From the NCBI GenBank assembly GCA_963794155.1, contig CAWCCX010000003.1:213778-277777 (forward strand): DNA of 64,000 nucleotides, read 5' to 3'. The notes below the pieces were generated by a model, which had not been told where the DNA came from, made no database searches, and was given only the letters and a program-made list of their open reading frames with translations. Made by a program: the position numbers and the translations under genes. The first letter of the stretch is position 1; each line of letters starts with the position of its first letter. The DNA comes from Roseiarcus sp963794155. GTDB lineage: Bacteria; Pseudomonadota; Alphaproteobacteria; Rhizobiales; Beijerinckiaceae. Positions 1-8,720 of this stretch are shown here, in pieces.

Positions 1-30
1 CCGAAAGGCTTGCGCTCGCTGCTAGAGAGC

Positions 31-121
31 CGTCATTGCGAGGAGTGAAGCAACGAAGCAATCCAGGGTCGTAGGGCGCGCCCCATGTCCCTTAGATTGC
101 TTCGCTTCGCTCGCAATGACG
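31..121. repeat. Palindromic intergenic repeat
   Basis: The arms at 31-63 and 95-121 are inverted copies of a cattgcgag...gaagcaatc core separated by about 31 bases. The first arm carries a short insertion relative to the second. Elements of this wording are common between genes in Rhizobiales, and this one lies just upstream of the first gene. Its function is unknown; a folded RNA or a REP-like element is the likeliest reading. Confidence 0.7.
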
Positions 122-255
122 GTCACGGCTCGGATTGCTCGAAACCGCTCCAATTCCTCCCTCGCCGCAAATCGACGCCCGTATCGCGCGACCATTGCCT
201 TCGCCCGGAAGTTCGGCGACGCTCAGGCCAATCGCAATCACCGGGGAGCTGGGCG

Positions 256-1455
256 ATGATCCGGCGAGCCTTCGCACTCTGCCTGCTCTTGGCCTTCGCC
301 GCCGCGGCGCCGACGGCCCGCGGCGCCGAAAGCTTTGTCATCGGGGTGATGAATGACCAGTCGGGTCCCTACGCCGATCTGGCCGGGCCGGGTTCAGTCG
401 AGATCGCGCGGATGGCGATCGAGGATTTCGGCGGCGCGGTCCTTGGCAGGCCGATCGAGCTCCTCGTCGCCGATCATCAGAACAAGGTCGACGTCGGCCT
501 CGCGATCGCCCGGCAGTGGTACGACGAGCGGGGCGCAAGGGCGATTTTCGACATCACCAATTCGGGGGTGGCGCTTGCGATCCAGGATCTGGCCAAGGCT
601 CGCAACCGGGTGATCATCTTCGACTCGGCCTCTTCGTCCGACCTCACCGCCAAAGCCTGCTCGCCGAATGGCGTCCAGTGGAACGCCGACAACTGGTCGA
701 ATGGGGTCGCGCTGATGCGGCTCCTGATCAAACAGGGACTCGACAGTTTCTTCTTCATCACCGCCGACTACGCCTTCGGCGCTTCGCTCGAAGCGGACGC
801 GCGCGACGCGATCGCCAAGGCCGGCGGAACCGTGGTCGGCGCGGTGCGCTCGCCCCTCAACACCGCCGATTTCAGCTCTTTTTTGATCGCCGCGCAGAGC
901 TCGAAGGCAAAAGTGGTCGTGTTCGCCATCACCGGCGCCGATCTCTCCAATGCGCTCAAGCAGGCCAATGAATTCAATCTCGCCCCGGCGCAATATCTGG
1001 CGACGCCAATCACCTACCTGAGCGACGTTCATGCGCTCGGCCTCGATGTCGCGCACGGCCTGACCTTCATGCAGTCCTGGTACTGGGACCTCGACGATGA
1101 GACGCGGGCGTTCGCCAAGCGCTTCTACGCCCGCCGCTCCCGCATGCCCAACGACAACCAGGTCGCCCTCTATTCCTCGGTGCGCCACTATCTCGAGGCG
1201 GTCGCCAGGGCCGGAACAGACGAAACGGGCGCGGTGATGAAGGCGATGCGCGAGGCGCCTATCCACGACGTGTTCACCGCCAACGGGACGGTGCGCGCCG
1301 ACGGACGGGTGCTCTATGACCGGTACCTCATGAAGGTGAAGACGCCGGCGGAATCGAAATACCCCTGGGATTATCTGACCGTCGTCGCCAAGATTCCCGC
1401 CGCCGAAGCCTTCCGGCCGCCGGGCGCGGGCGGCTGCACGCTGGCGGGGCCCTAA
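256..1455 (+). CDS. ABC transporter substrate-binding protein, branched-chain amino acid/amide type
   Basis: A periplasmic binding protein of the LivJ-like type I fold that would deliver an amino acid, amide or similar small solute to an inner-membrane ABC permease. I chose ATG 256 because it follows a ggggag ribosome site and opens with a clear signal peptide (MIRRAFALCLLLAF, cleavage near residue 25, after ARGA). An in-frame extension upstream would translate the intergenic palindrome and is unlikely. The mature protein starts with FVIGVMNDQSGPYADLAG, the usual first strand and ligand loop of the family, and the 399-residue length is typical. No permease or ATPase gene is near, so it is an orphan binding protein here and the ligand is unknown. 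Confidence 0.85.
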   Translation: MIRRAFALCLLLAFAAAAPTARGAESFVIGVMNDQSGPYADLAGPGSVEIARMAIEDFGGAVLGRPIELLVADHQNKVDVGLAIARQWYDERGARAIFDITNSGVALAIQDLAKARNRVIIFDSASSSDLTAKACSPNGVQWNADNWSNGVALMRLLIKQGLDSFFFITADYAFGASLEADARDAIAKAGGTVVGAVRSPLNTADFSSFLIAAQSSKAKVVVFAITGADLSNALKQANEFNLAPAQYLATPITYLSDVHALGLDVAHGLTFMQSWYWDLDDETRAFAKRFYARRSRMPNDNQVALYSSVRHYLEAVARAGTDETGAVMKAMREAPIHDVFTANGTVRADGRVLYDRYLMKVKTPAESKYPWDYLTVVAKIPAAEAFRPPGAGGCTLAGP

Positions 1456-1512
1456 GAAGCGTGCCAGGAGAACACGACCAAACTCTATCACGAGGCGGGA
1501 GATGCTTGCACA

Positions 1513-2292
1513 ATGACCACGCGTGTCGACCGGCGCAGTGTCCTCGGCGGAATCGCCGTTCTGCTTGGGGGTTGCGCAACCCAAGGCGGGTTTGGGCCCG
1601 GGTTTGGCTTCTACCCCCTCGGCAACCCCGAATTCGCGGCCTACGGCCCGATCAATGACCATGGACACGAGATCCCTGGGCTCGACCTCACGCGGATCGA
1701 TCCGAGCCTGCTGCGCCAGCAGGTCGCTTTCGCCGGCCCCTACCGTCCGGGAACGATCGTCGTGAACATCGCCGGGCGGCGGCTGTATCTCGTTCAGCCT
1801 GGCGGCGTCGCGATGCGCTACGCCGTCGGCGTCGGCCGCGAGGAAGCGCTCAATTTTCGCGGCTCGGCCGTCATCGGCCGCAAGGCCGAATGGCCGCACT
1901 GGACGCCGACCTCGGACATGATTCGCCGCATGCCGATCTATGCGCATTACGTCAACGGATTGCCGGGCGGCATCGACAATCCGCTCGGGGCGCGAGCGCT
2001 CTATCTCTATCGCGGCAGTCAGGACACCGATTTCCGGCTGCACGGAACCATCGAACCGGAGACGATCGGCACCAAGGTGTCCAGCGGCTGCATCCGCCTG
2101 TTCAATCACGACATCATCGATCTCTACAACCGCGTTCCGGTCGGCTCGCCGGTCATCGTGCTGCAGGAGGGGGAGTCGATGCGCGCCGAGGCCGGGCCGG
2201 AGACCGGCGGCTATTACGATCCCTACGGACCGGAGCCGCCCGGATTCTACCCAGGACCGCCCGGAGCGTACCCTGGCCCCTACTATGAGTAG
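1513..2292 (+). CDS. L,D-transpeptidase (YkuD/ErfK family), probable lipoprotein
   Basis: This enzyme would form 3-3 peptidoglycan cross-links or attach proteins to peptidoglycan in the periplasm. The 259-residue protein begins with MTTRVDRRSVLGGIAVLLGGC, which combines a twin-arginine-like stretch with a lipobox ending in Cys. The catalytic YkuD domain (about residues 75-220) shows the expected HGT and SSGCIRL motifs, with Cys as the nucleophile. The C-terminal tail is rich in Pro, Gly and Tyr. It starts 57 bases after the binding-protein gene on the same strand, but nothing else links the two. Family assignment is firm; whether it is lipidated is inferred. Confidence 0.88.
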   Translation: MTTRVDRRSVLGGIAVLLGGCATQGGFGPGFGFYPLGNPEFAAYGPINDHGHEIPGLDLTRIDPSLLRQQVAFAGPYRPGTIVVNIAGRRLYLVQPGGVAMRYAVGVGREEALNFRGSAVIGRKAEWPHWTPTSDMIRRMPIYAHYVNGLPGGIDNPLGARALYLYRGSQDTDFRLHGTIEPETIGTKVSSGCIRLFNHDIIDLYNRVPVGSPVIVLQEGESMRAEAGPETGGYYDPYGPEPPGFYPGPPGAYPGPYYE

Positions 2293-2481
2293 GCCGCCCT
2301 ATGGGCAGTGGTGACGGCCCTGGTTTTCCAACGCTGAAGGTCGAGGCTGCCGGCCCCATGGCAAGTCCGCGGCCAGTGACGCTTCCGCAACTTTTGCTTG
2401 GCGCGCCCATGCTTGTCTTCGCGGAGGCGATTTGTTAGACGACCGCCTTCGCTTCGCGCCCCCGGGCTTGAAGCGAAAAGT

Positions 2482-2568
2482 GCGGTCATGGCGGAACTGG
2501 TAGACGCGCTAGCTTGAGGTGCTAGTTCTTTAACCGGAGTGGAGGTTCGAGTCCTCTTGACCGCACCA
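2482..2568 (+). tRNA. tRNA-Leu (anticodon GAG)
   Basis: The acceptor stem gcggtca (2482-2488) pairs with tgaccgc (2558-2564), followed by A and an encoded CCA (2566-2568). The anticodon stem ctagc/gctag closes the loop ttgaggt, giving anticodon GAG at 2516-2518. The long variable arm expected of tRNA-Leu and a standard T-arm (ggttcgagtcc) are present. All elements are visible and complete. No integrase or direct repeat lies beside it, so there is no sign of use as an attachment site. Confidence 0.96.
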
Positions 2569-2632
2569 ATTCCATCCGCGTCGCCATTGCGAGCGATGCG
2601 ACGACGATGATGGCCACCCATCAGCGAATGGA

Positions 2633-2938
2633 CTAAAGACGCTGGGTTCGCGGACCGGATGAGAGCGGATCTGCTCCCCGGAGGGGCCACGACACCGTCC
2701 GCATTTCTTCCGCCCCCATCACGGTCAAGCGAATCCGGTCGAGGGAGCGCGTCAGCCAACCCTCGCTTGCCGCATGCTGGAGGGCAGCCTCCAGATCGGC
2801 CGGGCTGCCCATGTTCTGAACCAGAAACGCGGCCCTCAGGTCGCCAAGCGCCAAGCTCTCCCGCGGCCTGACCTTCTTTAAGCCGAAAATCGCAAGGACG
2901 CTGCGCGCATAGTCCTCGTCGGCCGGCAGAGACGCCAT
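2633..2938 (-). CDS. Small conserved hypothetical protein
   Basis: A 101-residue protein with no signal peptide or membrane segment. It starts at ATG 2938 behind a strong ggaggg ribosome site. The composition is amphipathic and helical, and the middle (LEAALQHAASEGWLTRSLDRI) resembles a small winged-helix fold, but no DNA-binding residues are recognisable. It heads three small minus-strand genes (2938, 3297, 3575), each with its own ribosome site and separated by about 80-100 bases. Function unknown; coding status is supported by the ribosome site and composition. Confidence 0.6.
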   Translation of the reverse strand: MASLPADEDYARSVLAIFGLKKVRPRESLALGDLRAAFLVQNMGSPADLEAALQHAASEGWLTRSLDRIRLTVMGAEEMRTVSWPLRGADPLSSGPRTQRL

Positions 2939-3030
2939 CGTAGTACCCTCCTGCCTGCGCCGAAGGACCCAGCGCCTGCTAGGCTTGCACGTTTCCTCGG
3001 GCGCCCGGGGCTTGGCGTTCGTCGCCTAGC

Positions 3031-3297
3031 TTACCCTGCGCGCCCCTTGGCCGGATCGCTGGCATGGTCTTTGCCGAGCGGTCCGTCCAGCTCGAGACCA
3101 TCGGGCAGCATAATGACGGATTGAGGGCGGCGTTGGCATTTGATCATCGCAAACCGGATCGCCTCGGTCCGGTTCGTGAACAAGCCGCCGCAGAGGCTTC
3201 GGGCGTCCTTGACCACCCAATGCCCGCTCCGATCCCGCCCGATGAACAGGCAGGACAAACTGCCGCCGCCCGCGGCCCTGATATCTTGCTGGATCAT
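3031..3297 (-). CDS. Small conserved hypothetical protein (Rhizobiales type)
   Basis: An 88-residue soluble protein starting at ATG 3297 after a gaggaa ribosome site. The core FIGRDRSGHWVVKDARSLCG, followed by GGLFTNRTEAIRFA, has the pattern I associate with short proteins widespread in Bradyrhizobium and relatives: a strand, a conserved W, GG, then a helix ending before a hydrophobic strand (SVIMLPDGLEL). No function has been established that I can name. The C-terminal charged tail is likely disordered. Confidence 0.65.
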   Translation of the reverse strand: MIQQDIRAAGGGSLSCLFIGRDRSGHWVVKDARSLCGGLFTNRTEAIRFAMIKCQRRPQSVIMLPDGLELDGPLGKDHASDPAKGRAG

Positions 3298-3377
3298 GAG
3301 TTTTCCTCGTTCGCTAACGAGGCGCCGGAGGCTTTCTTCCGGCGGGCCTATCGCCTGAAATCATCGTTCAGCCGCGA

Positions 3378-3575
3378 TCAGTGCGGCGGCAGCCGGACGA
3401 GCAGTTCCGCGGCGAGGCCGAAAGCGAGCGAAATCATCAACAACAGCCCGAGACGGCTGAATATTTGCATCGGCGCAGGCGGGTCGATTTCGCACGGATC
3501 GTAAGGGTCTAGACAGTGCGCCGGCGGATCGTCATATCCGTCCGACGTCGTCGGATCCCACGAAAGATCTGACAT
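3378..3575 (-). CDS. Small single-span membrane protein, unknown function
   Basis: A 65-residue protein with an acidic, proline-rich N-terminal half and one hydrophobic segment near the C-terminus (LGLLLMISLAFGLAAELLV). It starts at ATG 3575, just after a ggagag ribosome site. The N-terminus would face the cytoplasm or periplasm depending on orientation; the few positive charges do not decide it. No family is recognised. Confidence 0.5.
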   Translation of the reverse strand: MSDLSWDPTTSDGYDDPPAHCLDPYDPCEIDPPAPMQIFSRLGLLLMISLAFGLAAELLVRLPPH

Positions 3576-3772
3576 ATTCGGGCTCTCCGTTCCTCACTTT
3601 GGTGAGCGGAATGTGCGCTCGCCCGCATAAGCGTTCGATAGGGAAAAGGGGCGCCGAGCGTAAGCGGCGCATAAATTGGCGATGGCTGGACGGCGAGACG
3701 GGGTTCGGCGGCCTATCCGTTTATGGTATTAGGGGATCGGGGTGGGCGACTTCGAAAAAAGGGAGGGCGTTG

Positions 3773-5284
3773 ATGCTCAATTCGCTCGGCGAGGTTCTCC
3801 CGCATGCGGCCCGCCGCTTCGGCGGGAAGGCCGCGCTCGTGATCGAAGGACGAAGCTTCAGCTTTCGTGAGCTCGACGATTTATCGAGCGCGCTCGCCGC
3901 GAGCCTGGTCAGGCTTGGCGTCAGGCCCGGTGACCGCGTCACGCTCTATGCGCCCAACTCCTGGGAGTGGATCGTCAGCTATTACGGCGCGCTCAAGACC
4001 GGCGCGGTGATCAATCCGATCAACGTGATGCTGACGCCGGCCGAGGTCGCCTTCGTCACCAAGGATTGCCAAGCGAGCGCGCTGATCGGCGACGCCGACA
4101 AGATCGCCGCGGCGATCGAGGCAGGCGTGACCGGCTTGACCTCGATCGTGTTCGGCGATGCGCGAATTCAGGGGGCGACTCCGTTCAACGAGCTCGTGGC
4201 CGAGCCGGCGCCGTTCGAGCCGGTTGCGGTCAAACCCGACGCGCTGTCGACCATCGGCTACACCTCGGGCACCACCGGCCATCCCAAAGGCGCGATGCAG
4301 TCCCACCGGGCCGTGATCCTCAACGTCGCTATGTACGCGCAGATGTATCTCAAATCGCCGCTCGACACGGTCGTGACCGCGGTGCCATGTCCGCATGTCT
4401 ACGGCAACGTTGTCTTCAACAGCGCGATGATGTACGGAACGAAGCTCGTCCTTCACCCCCGGTTCGACGCCGGCGAGGTCCTAACGAGCATCGAGGCGCA
4501 CAAAGCCACGATGTTCGAGGGCGTGCCGACAATGTACATGTATATGCTCGTTCACCCTGAGCTTCCGCGGTTCGATCTCTCCTCGCTCACGCGGTGCTCG
4601 GTCGGCGGCCAAACGATGCCGGTCGCCAAGATGCAGGCCGTGGAGCAGCGCTTCGGCTGTCCGCTGATCGAGCTATGGGGCATGACCGAGCTCGCGGGCC
4701 TCGGAACGACGTTTCCGTGCAACGGCCCCTATAAGCTCGGCTCGATCGGCGTCGCTCTTCCGCATGTCGAGGCTCGGATCGCCGACGTCGCCGACCCGAA
4801 GGCGACCATGCCGCGCGGCGAGGTTGGCGAACTGATGATCCGCGGCCCGATCGTGATGCAGGGCTACTACGGCAACGAAAAAGCCACCCGCGAGACGATC
4901 GAGCCGGACGGCTGGATGCGCACCGGCGATCTCGCGACCATGGACGAGGACGGCGCGGTGTTCATCGTCGACCGCAAGAAGGACATGATCATCACCGGCG
5001 GCTTCAAGGTGTTCCCGGCCGAAATCGAACGGGTCATCGCCGCTCACCCGTCGGTCGCGATGGTCGCGGTCGGCAGTCAGCCGGACGAGTTCAAGGGCGA
5101 GATCGCCAAGGCCTATGTGGTGCTGAAGCCCGGCGCGCCCGCCGATTCGGAGGCAATCCTTAGCCACTGCCGCGAGCAGATCGCCGCCTACAAGGCGCCG
5201 CGCGCGCTGCAGTTCGTGGCCGACCTGCCGAAAACCTCGACCGGTAAGATCATGCGGCGCGAATTGCGCAAGCTCGACGCCTGA
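3773..5284 (+). CDS. Acyl-CoA ligase, AMP-forming (ANL superfamily)
   Basis: A cytosolic enzyme that adenylates a carboxylic acid and transfers it to CoA; the acid is probably a medium/long-chain fatty or aromatic acid. The start at ATG 3773 follows gggagg, giving 503 residues, normal for the family; a longer in-frame start at 3599 lacks a ribosome site. The phosphate-binding loop YTSGTTGHPKG, the WGMTE substrate motif, the hinge region TGDLATMDEDG followed by DRKKDMIITGG, and the C-terminal catalytic lysine in PKTSTGKIMRREL are all intact. The gene ends 14 bases before a convergent transporter gene. Substrate specificity cannot be read from sequence alone. Confidence 0.9.
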   Translation: MLNSLGEVLPHAARRFGGKAALVIEGRSFSFRELDDLSSALAASLVRLGVRPGDRVTLYAPNSWEWIVSYYGALKTGAVINPINVMLTPAEVAFVTKDCQASALIGDADKIAAAIEAGVTGLTSIVFGDARIQGATPFNELVAEPAPFEPVAVKPDALSTIGYTSGTTGHPKGAMQSHRAVILNVAMYAQMYLKSPLDTVVTAVPCPHVYGNVVFNSAMMYGTKLVLHPRFDAGEVLTSIEAHKATMFEGVPTMYMYMLVHPELPRFDLSSLTRCSVGGQTMPVAKMQAVEQRFGCPLIELWGMTELAGLGTTFPCNGPYKLGSIGVALPHVEARIADVADPKATMPRGEVGELMIRGPIVMQGYYGNEKATRETIEPDGWMRTGDLATMDEDGAVFIVDRKKDMIITGGFKVFPAEIERVIAAHPSVAMVAVGSQPDEFKGEIAKAYVVLKPGAPADSEAILSHCREQIAAYKAPRALQFVADLPKTSTGKIMRRELRKLDA

Positions 5285-5298
5285 GGCCGTCGGCACGT

Positions 5299-6567
5299 CT
5301 AGTCCGGCCCGGCCCGAACCAGGCAAATCATGACGAGACCCGCGGCGCTAAGAAAGGCGCATACGACGAAGACGGATGCGTAGCCGAACGCCTGCGCCAG
5401 GGCGCCCACGCCGAAGGCGGCGACCACCGAACCCACTTGCGCGGCGTTCGAAAACAGCGCCGCGGCCGCTCCAGCGCGATGCGGCAGGAGCGATTGCAGG
5501 AAGCCGATCCCGAGATAAGTGACAAGAGCGATGCTGATCGCACGGAGGATTTGGGCCCAGAAGACCAGCTCCACAGATCGGGCGAGAACGAGCGCGACAT
5601 AATAGGCCACGAAGGCGGCGAACCCAGCGGCGATCGCCGCCCGTTCGCCGCGCCTGAGCGGCCGCCAGATCAATAGACCCATGACGACGATTTCCAGGGC
5701 CGCGCATAGGCTGAACATCAATCCGACGTCGGTCTGACTGCCGCCGAGGGACGAGGTCACCACAATGGGCAACGGGATCGATCCCATGAACAACGCAGTG
5801 TGAAAGAGGGCAAGGGCGGTGAAGGCGAGTGCGATCGCCAGACCTCCGTTCGGTGACTTGCGCCGCTCGCGATGAGCGGCCTCGCCTGAAATTGGCCGCG
5901 CTCGTACAAAGGCGAGGGTCGCGAGCGCGATCGCCCCCGAAGCGGCGCTCGTGAGGAAGACGGCGCGAAAACCAAACGCAGCGGCGACGACCGCCCCGAT
6001 CGCCGGTCCGATCGCCCAGGCGAGCGACCAACTGGCGCGCGGGACTCCGATCGCGCGACTGGTGGTGTGCAGGCTGGCGTCGTCGAATTGTCGTTTGACG
6101 AGCGCGATCGATTGGGAGAAAGCGGCGGCGCCAACCGCAATCGGGACTGCCGCGATGATGAGCAGGAACGCGAAATTGGTCGTTGAGGCGAGGAGGGCGT
6201 AGCCGAGAGATGACCCGCCGAGCGCGATGAGCAACGGCGCGACGCTCGTCCGCCTGTCGACCCACGCTCCAAACGCCGTGCCGAAGGCGATTCCGCTGAC
6301 CGCTCTCGGGGTCAGGATGGCGCTCAGCGAAAGGGGGCTTAGGCGTGCTTCATCGACGAGAAAGAGCACGATGTAGGGGCCGGAAATGGCGTCCGCGAGG
6401 CCGACGAGCACGTCGACGACAACGAGCGCAATGAAGAACGACGAGCGGTCCGCATCCCTGGTCAAATACGCCTCGGACGGTGTGCGCGCGAAGGAAACCA
6501 AGTCCCGCGCCAATCGCGAAGAAAGCCTCGCCCAGCGCTGCGCCGGGTCAGGACGCTCCCAGGGCAA
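5299..6567 (-). CDS. MFS transporter, sugar-efflux (SET) like
   Basis: A 422-residue inner-membrane transporter with about twelve hydrophobic spans and a roughly 40-residue hydrophilic N-terminus. The signature loop after span 2 is present as GAWVDRRTS, and the second half contains SQTDVGLMFSLCAALEIVVMG, which resembles the SetA/SetB sugar-efflux group. It ends 14 bases from the convergent acyl-CoA ligase gene and starts close to the end of the deacetylase gene upstream, so the two may be co-transcribed. The transported solute is not determined. Confidence 0.8.
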   Translation of the reverse strand: MPWERPDPAQRWARLSSRLARDLVSFARTPSEAYLTRDADRSSFFIALVVVDVLVGLADAISGPYIVLFLVDEARLSPLSLSAILTPRAVSGIAFGTAFGAWVDRRTSVAPLLIALGGSSLGYALLASTTNFAFLLIIAAVPIAVGAAAFSQSIALVKRQFDDASLHTTSRAIGVPRASWSLAWAIGPAIGAVVAAAFGFRAVFLTSAASGAIALATLAFVRARPISGEAAHRERRKSPNGGLAIALAFTALALFHTALFMGSIPLPIVVTSSLGGSQTDVGLMFSLCAALEIVVMGLLIWRPLRRGERAAIAAGFAAFVAYYVALVLARSVELVFWAQILRAISIALVTYLGIGFLQSLLPHRAGAAAALFSNAAQVGSVVAAFGVGALAQAFGYASVFVVCAFLSAAGLVMICLVRAGPD

Positions 6568-6574
6568 AACCAGT

Positions 6575-7507
6575 TTACTCGGTTGGCGCCGGCTTGACCG
6601 GGATCGGACCGTCGCCGATTTTGGCGGCGGATTTCTCGAACCGCGGCTTCAAGGCCCCAATCACCCGCTCTGTCTCCGAGCGCCAGCCCGGGGGAGCGGG
6701 GACGGTCGGGCCGCTTCCGGGACCGGCAACGATGTGAACGATCCGGTAGCCCTTCGCCTTCAGCTCCTTGAGCAGCATCGGAACCATCTCGGCCGTCCAG
6801 GGATGGTTGTCGTGCATGAGAAGCATGCCTTTCTGGCCGTTCTTCTCAAGCCGGCTCATCACCAGATGCAGCTCTTGCTCAGCCGTCATCTTGATCCAGT
6901 CGGACGCCCAGAGGTCGACGCCGAAGATGCCGACATTGTTGGCGGCGAACCAGTCGCGCAGGTCCTGGGTATCGGCGAATCCGGGAAAGCGGAACCACGG
7001 CGTGTGCAGCTTGAGGTCTTTCAGGTCCTTCGGCTCACCCTCGGGAAACGTCTGCCCATAGGCCGCCTTCTCGACCGCGATCATACCCTTAAGCACGTCC
7101 GCGCGCGCGGCGGGGTCGCCGCCAGGCAGGTAGCGCAGCGTCGGCTGAGGATGCGACCAGGTGTGGTGGGCGACCGTGTGGCCGTCCAAAACCTCGCGCC
7201 TGGCGATCTGCGGCAGGCCGTCGACGTTGCGGCCGATGTCGAAGAAGGTCGCGCGCACGCACTGATCGGCGAGCGCGTCGAGGATTTTTGGCGTATTTGT
7301 AGCATCCGGGCCGTCGTCGAAGGTCAGGATCACCTCATGGTCGACGAGCGGGATCGTCCGCGGATAGGTCTTCAAGCCCACCTCGAGCCCTCCTTGCGTG
7401 CCGATTTCGACGACGCGCGAGGTTCCGAGCTTGTCGGGTCCGCAAGTTTGAGCTCCTGCGGCGCTCACGCCGGCGAACAGCGCCGCCAGCGCAAGCGCAG
7501 TCCGCAT
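6575..7507 (-). CDS. Polysaccharide deacetylase (NodB homology), secreted
   Basis: A carbohydrate esterase family 4-type enzyme that removes N-acetyl groups from a glycan outside the cytoplasm. I place the start at ATG 7507 (MRTALALAALFAGVSAAGAQ) because it begins a clean signal peptide; an ATG at 7531 would add eight residues. Metal-binding and catalytic signatures are visible: LTFDDGPD (motif 1) and HTVAHHTWSH (motif 2), with further conserved elements WFRFPG and LLMHDNHPWT. Only a few bases separate its 3' end from the transporter gene on the same strand. The substrate (peptidoglycan or an exopolysaccharide) is not evident. Confidence 0.85.
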   Translation of the reverse strand: MRTALALAALFAGVSAAGAQTCGPDKLGTSRVVEIGTQGGLEVGLKTYPRTIPLVDHEVILTFDDGPDATNTPKILDALADQCVRATFFDIGRNVDGLPQIARREVLDGHTVAHHTWSHPQPTLRYLPGGDPAARADVLKGMIAVEKAAYGQTFPEGEPKDLKDLKLHTPWFRFPGFADTQDLRDWFAANNVGIFGVDLWASDWIKMTAEQELHLVMSRLEKNGQKGMLLMHDNHPWTAEMVPMLLKELKAKGYRIVHIVAGPGSGPTVPAPPGWRSETERVIGALKPRFEKSAAKIGDGPIPVKPAPTE

Positions 7508-7685
7508 TGACAGGTCCAGTCGGCAAGTCATAGAGGGGTTCCAGCGGATTGCGCGTCCGGTGAGGATGAGGCGTGGGGGCGTGTTAACGAAGCGTTACGA
7601 GGATCGCTCTAGATTTTCCGCCATCCGCTACACGCGATCGTCCGGCGAGACTATAGTTCGCGGAGCGATTTTTGACAGGCTGACG

Positions 7686-8621
7686 ATGCCGGACGGCAAG
7701 ATTCTCATTTCCAGCATGCTTAGCGCCTTCGTGCTCGCGCTCGCGGGTTGCGGCAGCGGCGTCGGTCCCCTGGATGCGCTCAGCTCCGATTTGCCGAGGC
7801 CGACCGACTACCCGATCCACGGCATCGACGTCTCCAAGTTTCAGGGCGACATCGACTGGAACGCGGTCGCCAACAGCGGCGTCAAGTTCGCCTGGATCAA
7901 GGCGACCGAGGGGGGCGATAACACCGACGAGCGCTTCCAGGCCAACTGGACCGGCGCGAAAGCCGCCGGGGTGCCGCGCGGCGCCTATCATTTCGTCTAC
8001 TGGTGCCGGCCGCCGATGGAGGAGATGGCCAACTTCGAGCAGAACGCTCCGGTCGAGGGCGATGCGCTGCCGCCGGTCCTCGACGTCGAGGCGACGCCGA
8101 CGTCGAAGACCTGTCATCGGCACCTCACCCAGGAAGACGCCATCGCCGAGATGAAGGTGATGCTGGACGAGATGGAGCGGCACTACGGCAAGCGGCCGAT
8201 CATCTATACGACCGTCGACTTCTACCAGGCGATCCTTGCGGATGGCGCCTTCATGGATTACCCGATCTGGGTCCGATCGGTGAAGTATCAGCCGTCCGTC
8301 AAATACGGGCCGCGGCCCTGGCATTTTTGGCAATACCAATCCGACGGCTCGATCGCCGGCATCCAGGTTCATGTCGATCGCGACGCCTTTTTTGGCACCC
8401 AGAAGCAGTGGGAGGCCTTCCTCCGCGACGAGGAATTGGTGGTGAGAAAAGCCGACGCGAGAGGCCAAAGTGCCCCGCAGCCCGCCGCGCCGAACGCAGC
8501 GCCAACGCAACCCCCGGTCCCGGAAGCTGTCGCCGCGCAACCCGCCGACCAGCAATCCGCGCCGCAACCGCCGGTAGAGCGTGAGGCTGGCGCGCAACAG
8601 GCGGACGACCAGCAGCAATAG
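7686..8621 (+). CDS. GH25-family lysozyme-like lipoprotein
   Basis: A probable muramidase that cleaves the glycan backbone of peptidoglycan. The start at ATG 7686 gives a 311-residue protein with a lipobox (LALAGC) about 20-25 residues in. The GH25 domain (about residues 45-235) begins with GIDVSKFQGDIDW and carries the acidic pair in LPPVLDVEAT. The last 60 residues are rich in Ala, Gln and Pro and look like a linker or disordered tail. The gene is divergent from the deacetylase gene with about 180 bases between them. Lipidation is inferred from the motif. Confidence 0.85.
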   Translation: MPDGKILISSMLSAFVLALAGCGSGVGPLDALSSDLPRPTDYPIHGIDVSKFQGDIDWNAVANSGVKFAWIKATEGGDNTDERFQANWTGAKAAGVPRGAYHFVYWCRPPMEEMANFEQNAPVEGDALPPVLDVEATPTSKTCHRHLTQEDAIAEMKVMLDEMERHYGKRPIIYTTVDFYQAILADGAFMDYPIWVRSVKYQPSVKYGPRPWHFWQYQSDGSIAGIQVHVDRDAFFGTQKQWEAFLRDEELVVRKADARGQSAPQPAAPNAAPTQPPVPEAVAAQPADQQSAPQPPVEREAGAQQADDQQQ

Positions 8622-8720
8622 GACAGCGCGCGCCGCAAGATGCGCCGGCTTTGGGCGCACTTGTCCTGACCGGCCGAATGGCGCAACAGTTTCGCGCATC
8701 GCCAACGTCGGGAGGCGCGA

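Noticed and set aside
394..2109. A very long open frame on the minus strand across the first two genes.
   Set aside because: It is a mirror frame of two well-supported plus-strand genes in GC-rich DNA, has no ribosome site and an Arg/Gly/His-rich composition.
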